Shown here piece after piece: positions 5,721 through 11,447 of a stretch of 12,124 nucleotides of DNA. This stretch comes from 13-2-20CM-68-14 sp035640035 (GTDB taxonomy: Bacteria; Actinomycetota; Thermoleophilia; Gaiellales; Gaiellaceae), in assembly GCA_035640035.1 (NCBI GenBank), contig DASQWX010000135.1, positions 1-12,124 of the forward strand, written 5' to 3'. Numbering within the stretch: the first letter of the stretch is position 1; each line of letters starts with the position of its first letter. The translations under genes were made by a program, and so were the position numbers. The notes under the pieces were generated by a model. That model did not search any database. It worked only from the letters and a program-made list of their open reading frames with translations, and was not told the DNA's origin.

Positions 5721-6843
5721 CGAAATCTTTATTACTGAGGTCGAGGCGGCCGCTTCGGGGCGTCGCCTGGCCGTCAAAGACCTATTCGACACCGCGGGGC
5801 TTAGGACGACCTACGGCTCCGCGATCTTCGCCGAGCACGTTCCGGAACGGACGGCCGAATCGGTCCTCCGCCTGGAGGCGGCCGGCTACGTGAACGTCGG
5901 CAAGGCGAACCTTCACGAGTTCGCGTACGGCGTCACCTCCGAGAACCCGCACTACGGCGCGGTGCCGAACCCTCGCGCCGAAGGCCGGATCGCCGGCGGC
6001 TCGAGCGGTGGCTCCGCCGCGGCACTCGCGGCCGGGCTTGCCGACGCCGCGCTCGGCTCCGACTCCGCCGGCTCGATCCGGATCCCGGCCGCCTGCTGCG
6101 GTGTGGTCGGCTTCAAGCCGAGCTTCGGGCTCGTTCCGATCGACGGCTGCTTCCCGCTGGCCGCGAGCTTCGACCACGCCGGGCCGATGGCTTGCGACGT
6201 CGCGGAGTGCGTTCGGATGATGGAGGCGCTCGTGCCGGAGTTCGAGCCGACAGACGTCGAGCTCTCCGAGCTGCGGGTCGCCGTCGCCTGGCTCGACGAA
6301 GCGGATCCGCTCGTCCGCACCCGCGTGGACGAGGCGGCGGCGCTCGTCCTGAATCGTGGGGAGGTCGAGCTCACGGTTCCGGACCGTGAGGAATGGGGCG
6401 CCGCCTTCCGTCGCGAGGTCGTCGAGTCGCACGCCGGCCTCTACCCCGAGCGGGCCGAGGACTACGGCGACGACGTACGCCGGTCACTCGAGGCCGCGTA
6501 CGAGCTCACCGACCGGGAGGTCATCGCCGCGGAGCGGCTTCGCGAGAGGTTGCGTGACGAGGTTCGCGAGACCGTCGACGGCTTCGATCTCCTGCTGACA
6601 CCGACGCTTCCCTGCGTCGCGCCGCTGTACGGCCGCGGCACGCGCACCGTCCTCACGAGGCTCACCGCCCTCTTCAATCTGACGGGCTGGCCGGCGCTGG
6701 CCCTGCCGTGCGGGCCTGCCGAGGAAGGGCTGCCGGCATCCGTCCAACTCGCCGCGCCGACCGGACACGATGCGCTCGTTCTTGCAGCGGGCGCGGCGCT
6801 GGAGCGCGCGCTTTCGCGCGAGCAGGGTCACCCGAACGAGTGA
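5662..6843 (+). CDS. Amidase-signature family hydrolase
   Basis: The frame holds a full amidase-signature core. Numbered from TTG 5662, catalytic Lys39 (AVKDLFD), cis-Ser114 (GGSSGGS) and nucleophile Ser138 (SAGSIRIP) have spacings of 75 and 24, the same as in FAAH. It would hydrolyse a carboxamide; the substrate is unknown. At about 370 residues of recognisable sequence it is shorter than GatA (about 485), and no gatB or gatC is adjacent, so a free amidase is more likely than the tRNA amidotransferase. The start is uncertain. TTG 5662 is the only standard start upstream of the catalytic Lys, but its first 19 residues are a Ser-rich shadow of the preceding gene; homology-like sequence begins about IFITEVE, where codons are ATC 5725 and ATT 5731. 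Confidence 0.88.
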   Translation: MSSSSGRPSSSRTSISPSTDEIFITEVEAAASGRRLAVKDLFDTAGLRTTYGSAIFAEHVPERTAESVLRLEAAGYVNVGKANLHEFAYGVTSENPHYGAVPNPRAEGRIAGGSSGGSAAALAAGLADAALGSDSAGSIRIPAACCGVVGFKPSFGLVPIDGCFPLAASFDHAGPMACDVAECVRMMEALVPEFEPTDVELSELRVAVAWLDEADPLVRTRVDEAAALVLNRGEVELTVPDREEWGAAFRREVVESHAGLYPERAEDYGDDVRRSLEAAYELTDREVIAAERLRERLRDEVRETVDGFDLLLTPTLPCVAPLYGRGTRTVLTRLTALFNLTGWPALALPCGPAEEGLPASVQLAAPTGHDALVLAAGAALERALSREQGHPNE

Positions 6844-6879
6844 GGCCGACCCTCCGCGGCCTGCCGACACTCTCACGGA

Positions 6880-8160
6880 ATGCGTGTGGCCCGCATCCTC
6901 GTCCTCGCGTCTGCGTGCACGTTCGCGCTCTCGACCGCGCACTCTGCGTTCGCCGCGAGCCCGTCGATCGTCCTCAGACCGACGAACGGCGGGCAGTACG
7001 CGTACACGGCTCCCGAGGCGCCCCCGTACGTGACGACACGGGCGGTCGTCCACTACGTGACGACCGGCCCGCAGGCGCCGCCGCTGACGGACGCGAACGG
7101 CGACGGGTATCCGGACTACGTCGAGCAAGTCGGTGCGGCCGCCGACATCGCCCTTCTCTACTACGAGCGTCACGGCTTCAAGCGACCCCTCCCCGACACC
7201 GCCGGCCCGGACTCGAAACCGGACATCTACATCGACACGCTCCCGACCGGGGTCTTCGGCTTCACCCTGCTGCAAGCGCACGCGGAAGGCGGCACGTTCG
7301 TCCTCGTCTCTCCCAAGCTCGACACCGGCGCGACGAACCCCTACGGGAGCGTCGACATCACGGTTGCCCATGAGCTGTTCCACCTGATCCAGTTCTCGTA
7401 CGTCACGAGCGACAAGGTCCCGCTCTGGGCATTCGAAGGAAGCGCGAGTGCCCTCTCGATACTGGTCTTCCCGCAGGTGAAGGACCATCTGATGACGGAC
7501 TACCTCAACGCGTGGCTGAAAACGCCGTGGCTGCCGCTCTACGACGAGCGCGGGTCGTGCGCCCACTGCTACGGAGGTGCGTGGTGGTGGACGTACCTCG
7601 CCCGTCTGAGCTCGAAGATCCTCCCGCGCTATCTCGCCCAGCTCGCGGCGGACGATCGCCGGGGCGTGTCGACGCGCGTCGGCGTCAAGCAGCTCGACAC
7701 CGCGCTTCGACAGAGCGGCGTCGGCTCGCTCGACCACGTCTTCACCCGTTTCTCGTTGAACCTGTATCGACGCGGCCTACCGCTTGGTGATCCGTACTCG
7801 CTGAAGAGCTCGACCACACCTCGGAAGACCTTGATCCGCGGTGTCTTCGGGCTGTCGGCGCACTACATACCCATCAGCGTGCCCCGGAGCGCGCGCGGCC
7901 TGGTCGTGTCGGTCCCCTACGGCCACGGCCCGCGTCCGGAGGTCACGCTCGTCGCCGGCGGCCCGCACGGGCGACAGATCGCCGGAAAGCGCTTCAGGCC
8001 AGGACGAGGAGTGGTGCTCTCGACCCTCTTCCGCAACGAGAGCGAGCGCCGCCGGGTCGTCCTGATCGTGACCAGCGGCAGTCTGAACGGAGTCCCCTAC
8101 CGCGTCGAGTACGCGGCGGTCAGTCGCGGCGGCAGGCTCCCCGGCTGGATTTCGTTCTAG
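6880..8160 (+). CDS. Secreted metallopeptidase-like protein (HEXXH)
   Basis: 426 residues with a clear Sec signal peptide (MRVARILVLASACTFALSTAHSAFA, cleavage about 25/26). Asp71-Asp79 (DANGDGYPD) is a calcium-loop-like motif followed by YVEQV, as in the MXAN_6640-type putative metalloproteases. HELFH (164-168) is a zinc motif and Glu186 in WAFEGSA, 18 residues on, is a plausible third ligand, as in gluzincins. Cys227 and Cys230 (CAHC) could form a disulfide. The C-terminal 100 residues look like a beta-sandwich domain. Starts at ATG 6880, 36 bases after the amidase stop, without a good ribosome-binding site. The TAG stop is the first codon of the inverted-repeat element at 8158. Substrate and true proteolytic activity are unknown. 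Confidence 0.8.
   Translation: MRVARILVLASACTFALSTAHSAFAASPSIVLRPTNGGQYAYTAPEAPPYVTTRAVVHYVTTGPQAPPLTDANGDGYPDYVEQVGAAADIALLYYERHGFKRPLPDTAGPDSKPDIYIDTLPTGVFGFTLLQAHAEGGTFVLVSPKLDTGATNPYGSVDITVAHELFHLIQFSYVTSDKVPLWAFEGSASALSILVFPQVKDHLMTDYLNAWLKTPWLPLYDERGSCAHCYGGAWWWTYLARLSSKILPRYLAQLAADDRRGVSTRVGVKQLDTALRQSGVGSLDHVFTRFSLNLYRRGLPLGDPYSLKSSTTPRKTLIRGVFGLSAHYIPISVPRSARGLVVSVPYGHGPRPEVTLVAGGPHGRQIAGKRFRPGRGVVLSTLFRNESERRRVVLIVTSGSLNGVPYRVEYAAVSRGGRLPGWISF
8153..8157 (+). repeat. Left copy of CGTTC direct repeat (possible target-site duplication)
   Basis: CGTTC directly abuts the left terminal repeat (TAG at 8158). An identical CGTTC abuts the right terminal repeat at 8328-8332. The exact placement at both edges is what a 5-bp target-site duplication would look like. 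Confidence 0.5.
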
Positions 8161-8327
8161 GAGGGTCTGGCGGAACGGCGCTCGTCGCCGGGGTGCGATG
8201 GTCGTTCCCAGCCAGGCAAGGACGCAGGGAGCGTCAATAGCACGAAGCTATTGGCGCGACTGAGGACGCCGCCTGGGGCGAGCAGCGCGGCGCGGCGGCA
8301 CAGAGTCTGTTTCGCCAGGCCCTCCTA
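8158..8327 (+). mobile_element. 170-bp MITE-like inverted-repeat element
   Basis: Left end TAGGAGGGTCTGGCGGAAC (8158-8176) is the reverse complement of right end GTTTCGCCAGGCCCTCCTA (8309-8327) at 17 of 19 positions; the other two are G/T pairs. CGTTC flanks both ends exactly. No credible protein is encoded inside. The TAG at each end is the stop codon of the neighbouring gene (metallopeptidase on the left, DUF4349 protein on the right). The interior holds several hairpins. It is best read as a small non-autonomous mobile or palindromic intergenic element, possibly also working as a terminator between the convergent genes. I do not recognise a published family, and a single copy cannot prove mobility. 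Confidence 0.55.
8191..8276 (+). ncRNA. Structured RNA core of the inverted-repeat element (candidate)
   Basis: As plus-strand RNA it can form hairpin 8191-8209 (GGG-U-GCGA, loop UGG, UCGU-U-CCC). A second arm is closed by CCAGGC (8212-8217)/GCCTGG (8271-8276), has a symmetric 13x13 internal loop, and is capped by an 11-bp stem GCGTCAATAGC (8231-8241)/GCTATTGGCGC (8247-8257) with loop ACGAA. Each side of the internal loop contains AGGACGC (8219-8225 and 8263-8269), and A8230/G8258 with G8229/A8259 could stack as tandem G-A pairs on the capping stem. Transcription as an independent RNA is not shown. Confidence 0.3.
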
Positions 8328-9359
8328 CGTTCGCTCGAGCACGCGCTGCTCGAAGCGCCGCCGCTGCACCCGCCCGACCATCAACGCGCCGAGCCCGACG
8401 AGGAACAGCGGGCCGGCGACGATCAGCGCGTAGAGCAGGATCTCGGCCTCGCGCAGCAGGACGCCCCCAGCGTCGCTCATCGTCCGGTCGAAACGGCTCG
8501 CCGGAGCGGCACCCTGCTTCGGCTTCGTCGTCAGCTCGAGCACCACGCGTGCGAGCTGGGCCCGCCTGACTTTCGCCGCCTTGTACTTCGTCAGGTACGC
8601 GAGTCGCGCCTGCAGCTCCTGCAGTCGGTACTGCTCGGCCGGCGTGACCCCACCGGCCTCGATCCGCGCAATCGCCGTCTTCAGCCGTGCGATCTCCCGC
8701 GCCGCTTCCTCGACGGCCTTCGTCACGTCGGCGACCGACACGTTCTGGGCGAGGATCGTTCCGAGGCTCGAGTATTCGGCGATCACGTCCTGGACGCGGT
8801 CGACCGGGACCCGCACGATCAGCGACGCGGCGCCGCGGCCGTGCGCCGGGTTCGTGTAACGGACGTAGGCGACGTAGCCGCCCACGAACCGGGCGAACCG
8901 CATCGCGCGCTTCGTTGCGTCGGAGAGCGCTTCGAGATTCTTGACCCGGATGCGAAGGGAGGCGCCGTACTGCTGGAGCCGCCCAGTCGCGTTCGGAACG
9001 ACAGCGCTGAAGCCTTTGTCGAGTGCCGACGTCTTCGAACTCGCGGCGCGCGGCACGATCGCCGAGCCGACATTCGGCTGCGTCGTCGGAGTTCTCAGAC
9101 CGCTTGCTTCGGCCCTCGGCTTTGGCGTTGAGGGTGGTCCGGAATTGACGAGTCCATGCACGAGTGCTCCGCCGGCGGCTATCGCCAGCGCGGCCGGAAC
9201 GGCGATGAGCGCCGCCCGCCGCACCGGCGGGAGCGAGAACCTGCGCCGCGGCGGCTCCTCACGAGCGGCGACCTCGAGCACGCGTTGGCGGAGCCCGGAA
9301 GAGGCGATCGGCCGCGCCGTGCGCAGTTCGGCAGCGAGCTCAGGCGACAGCATGGGCAC
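8325..9359 (-). CDS. DUF4349-type two-helix membrane protein, probable partner of the ECF sigma factor
   Basis: 344 residues. Order: cytoplasmic N-terminus (1-47) with LSPELAAELRTARPIASSGLRQRV, transmembrane helix (about 49-70), Ser/Thr/Pro-rich linker (73-115), a DUF4349-like extracytoplasmic domain (about 118-300) with LRIRVKNLEALSDA, SLIVRVPVDRVQDVI and a coiled coil (about 211-260), then a second helix (303-328) and a basic tail. The sequence pattern is that of DUF4349 proteins, often encoded next to ECF sigma factors and suspected to act as membrane anti-sigma factors. No zinc-type HxxxCxxC anti-sigma motif is seen. GTG 9359 (AAGGA seven bases upstream) overlaps the sigma gene by 20 bases; ATG 9353 is an alternative. 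The TAG stop lies in the inverted-repeat element. Confidence 0.82.
   Translation of the reverse strand: MPMLSPELAAELRTARPIASSGLRQRVLEVAAREEPPRRRFSLPPVRRAALIAVPAALAIAAGGALVHGLVNSGPPSTPKPRAEASGLRTPTTQPNVGSAIVPRAASSKTSALDKGFSAVVPNATGRLQQYGASLRIRVKNLEALSDATKRAMRFARFVGGYVAYVRYTNPAHGRGAASLIVRVPVDRVQDVIAEYSSLGTILAQNVSVADVTKAVEEAAREIARLKTAIARIEAGGVTPAEQYRLQELQARLAYLTKYKAAKVRRAQLARVVLELTTKPKQGAAPASRFDRTMSDAGGVLLREAEILLYALIVAGPLFLVGLGALMVGRVQRRRFEQRVLERT
8328..8332 (+). repeat. Right copy of CGTTC direct repeat (possible target-site duplication)
   Basis: CGTTC immediately follows the right terminal repeat. It matches the left copy at 8153-8157. Confidence 0.5.
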
Positions 9360-9846
9360 TCACCATTCCTTCCAGCTTCTGGAGCGCACGGCTCAACCGC
9401 GTCGAGCACGCGCTCGGACTGATTCCGAGGATTCGGGCGGCGGTCTCTCCGTCCAGCTCGAGCACGACCCGCAGCACGACGACTTCGCGTTCTGCCCGGG
9501 ACAGCTCTGCGAGCGCGTGCTCGAGCTCGGCGGAGAGACCTTCGCCGAAGCTCGGCGGCGGGACCTCGCGTAGCTCGCGTACCGCGTACCGGTCTTCGCG
9601 CCGCAGGCGCCTCGCCTCGGAGCGGAAGTGGTCGAGCGCCGCCGAGCGCGCAAGCTGGCACAGCCAGGTGCGCGCCCCGCCGCGCCTCGGGTCGAAACGG
9701 TTCCAGCGCCGGAGCGCGCGCTCGAACGTCTCGACCGTGAGGTCTTCGGCGAGGGTGTGGTCGGCAGTCAGGTACACGAGATAGCCAAGGACGTCGTCGA
9801 GGTGTTGCTCGGCGATGGCGGCGAAGGTCTGTTCCTTCGCTGACAC
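9340..9846 (-). CDS. ECF-type RNA polymerase sigma factor
   Basis: 168 residues from GTG 9846 (normal ECF length). Region 2 spans about residues 10-72: DDVLGYLVYLTADHTLAEDL, then VETFERALRRW and TWLCQLARSAALDHFR, the -10-binding part. Region 4 spans about 108-158: LAELSRAEREVVVLRVV, then the helix-turn-helix LDGETAARILGISPSACSTRLSRAL that reads the -35. The frame is open to GTG 9891, but the added residues are Arg-rich and atypical. It directs RNA polymerase to a regulon, probably including its own promoter. The overlapping downstream membrane protein is its likely regulator. Signal and regulon cannot be told from sequence; divergent to the arylsulfotransferase-like gene with a 95-bp shared upstream region. 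Confidence 0.92.
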   Translation of the reverse strand: MSAKEQTFAAIAEQHLDDVLGYLVYLTADHTLAEDLTVETFERALRRWNRFDPRRGGARTWLCQLARSAALDHFRSEARRLRREDRYAVRELREVPPPSFGEGLSAELEHALAELSRAEREVVVLRVVLELDGETAARILGISPSACSTRLSRALQKLEGMVSAHAVA

Positions 9847-9941
9847 GCCCTTATTACGCCGCAGACGGCGGCTTACGTCACGCGCGGGCACGGAATCGTC
9901 AACCGTGGTTTCATCCGCGATCCACCCCGAAGGGATGGAGC
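9847..9941. promoter_or_regulatory. Shared upstream region of the sigma factor and arylsulfotransferase-like genes
   Basis: A 95-bp divergent intergenic stretch. It contains an inverted repeat GCCGC-AGACG-GCGGC (9858-9872) close to the sigma factor start and, on the minus strand, TGACGT followed 16 bases later by CGTAAT, a possible but unproven ECF-type promoter. AGGGA and GGAG just before 9942 serve as ribosome-binding sites for the plus-strand gene. No canonical sigma70 promoter stands out. Confidence 0.3.
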
Positions 9942-11432
9942 GTGATGTTTCAGGATCCGATCACACGGGCGGAGCTCCTGCGCCGCGCGGGAGCCGGGGC
10001 GGCCGGCCTCGCCGCAGTCGGCGGCGGCGCGTCGGCGCTCTCTCGGCTGCTCGACGACGGCGCCGACGCCGCGAGGCTCATAGCGCGGCCTGTCGCCGGT
10101 AAGGCATACCGTTTCCGGTCGCATCCGGACCTCCAGCCGCCCGTCGTAAGGGTCATGAAGAAGGCCCGGACAACCGGCGACGGCTATCTGCTGCTCGCGC
10201 CTTCGTCGGGGCCGGGGCAGCGCGGAACGATGATCGTCGACAATGCCGGCCACGTCGTCTGGTTTCGCCGGACCGAGAAGACGGCGATGAACCTCCGCGC
10301 GGCGCTCTACAAGGGGAAGCCCGTCCTCACATGGTGGGAGGGTGACGTCGGGCCGGGGCTGGGGCTCGGAGAGCACGTGATCGTCGACAGCTCGTACCAA
10401 GAGATCGCTCGCTTCCCGGCTGGGCGCCGTCGCGGCGGCGATCTGCACGAGCTCGTGCTGACGCCAAATGGGACGGCGCTCATCACTGCGTGGGGAAAGG
10501 TCACGCGCAACCTGATCGGGCGCAGCGGCAGGCGCCGGCACACAGTCATCGACGGGATCGCGCAGGAGGTCGAGATCCCGAGCGCCCGGGTCCTGTTCGA
10601 GTGGCGCAGCATCGACCACGTCGGCTTCGACGAAACCCATGTCGGCGTCGGGCCGCGGTTCGACTACTTCCACATCAACTCCATCGATGTCGCCCCCGAT
10701 GGCGACTGGATCATCTGCGCGAGGAACACCTGGGCCGTCTACAAGGTCAGCCGCCAGACCGGCAAGATCGTCTGGCGGCTCGGCGGGAAGAAGAGCAACT
10801 TCGCCATGGGGCACGGGACGAAATTCGCCTGGCAGCACGACGCGCACATGCACGGCCACGGAAGCATGATCTCGATCTTCGATAACGGTGCCGCACCCCC
10901 CGTCGAACCGCAGTCCCGCGGCCTGGTCATAAAGCTCGACGAGGCGAAGATGAGCGCGACGCTCGTGCGGGCGTACACGCACCGGCCGCACAAGCTCCTC
11001 GCCCACTACATGGGCAGCATGCAGGTGCTTCCGAATGGAAATGCCGTCGTCGGCTGGGGCAGCGAGCCGTACATGACCGAGTTCGCGCAGGACGGCTCGA
11101 TCGTCTTCGACGCGCGGCTCCCGCGCGCGGGTCAGACCTACCGCGTCGTCCGGATGCCCTGGACAGGACGGCCGGCGGCGCGGCCGCGGCTGGCGAGCGC
11201 TCGCGCCAACGGCAGGCCGCGGCTGTACGCGAGTTGGAACGGCTCGACGGAGCTTGCGGCGTGGCACGTGCGCAGCGGCTCTCGCCCAACCAGCCTGCGC
11301 GACGCGGCGACGGTGCCTGCAACCGGCTTCGAGACGGCGATCGAGCTGCTGGACAGGTCTGTCTATGCCGCCGTCACGGCACTCGACGCCTCGGGCAAGC
11401 GGCTCGCAACTTCGCGAACCATCCGCGTCTGA
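9942..11432 (+). CDS. Secreted arylsulfotransferase (ASST)-family protein
   Basis: 496 residues from GTG 9942; ATG 9945 with AGGGA nine bases upstream is equally good. The N-terminus ITRAELLRRAGAGAAGLAAVGGGAS is a Tat-like export signal, though the arginine pair is not a perfect SRRxFLK. The core (about 75-405) is a beta-propeller with ASST hallmarks: LHELVLTPNGTALI (168-181), FHINSIDVAPDGDWIICARN (243-262), TGKIVWRLGGKKSNF (273-287), WQHDAHMHGHG (297-307) and FDNG (313-316). The conserved histidines at 169, 244 and 299 fit a sulfotransferase active site. A beta-rich C-terminal domain (about 425-496) follows. It might move sulfate between phenolic compounds outside the membrane; the reaction is inferred from the family only. 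No DsbA/B-like partner is adjacent. Converges on opcA. Confidence 0.85.
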   Translation: MMFQDPITRAELLRRAGAGAAGLAAVGGGASALSRLLDDGADAARLIARPVAGKAYRFRSHPDLQPPVVRVMKKARTTGDGYLLLAPSSGPGQRGTMIVDNAGHVVWFRRTEKTAMNLRAALYKGKPVLTWWEGDVGPGLGLGEHVIVDSSYQEIARFPAGRRRGGDLHELVLTPNGTALITAWGKVTRNLIGRSGRRRHTVIDGIAQEVEIPSARVLFEWRSIDHVGFDETHVGVGPRFDYFHINSIDVAPDGDWIICARNTWAVYKVSRQTGKIVWRLGGKKSNFAMGHGTKFAWQHDAHMHGHGSMISIFDNGAAPPVEPQSRGLVIKLDEAKMSATLVRAYTHRPHKLLAHYMGSMQVLPNGNAVVGWGSEPYMTEFAQDGSIVFDARLPRAGQTYRVVRMPWTGRPAARPRLASARANGRPRLYASWNGSTELAAWHVRSGSRPTSLRDAATVPATGFETAIELLDRSVYAAVTALDASGKRLATSRTIRV

Positions 11433-11447
11433 CGGCGCCGTCAGACG
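11426..11447. terminator. Perfect 22-bp palindrome between convergent stops (bidirectional terminator)
   Basis: CGTCTGACGGC followed at once by its exact reverse complement. It contains both stop codons (TGA 11430-11432 on plus, TGA 11443-11441 on minus) and the whole 8-bp gap between the genes. As RNA it would form the same GC-rich hairpin from either side. No U-tract follows. Confidence 0.55.

Noticed and set aside
5662..6843. Amidase as GatA of the tRNA amidotransferase
   Set aside because: It is too short at the C-terminus, and there is no gatC or gatB beside it. A general amidase-signature hydrolase fits better.
6484..7737. 417-residue open frame on the minus strand
   Set aside because: It is antisense to the amidase and metallopeptidase genes, Arg/Val/Glu-rich without any motif, and a shadow of strong codon bias.
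8158..8327. Reading the inverted-repeat element as a plain Rho-independent terminator
   Set aside because: The arms are 132 bp apart, there is no U-tract, and the flanking direct repeat plus multibranched interior go beyond a simple terminator, though it may still stop transcription.
8251..8433. 60-residue frame starting inside the inverted-repeat element
   Set aside because: It runs out of the element into antisense of the DUF4349 gene, with Arg/Ser-rich shadow composition and no ribosome-binding site.
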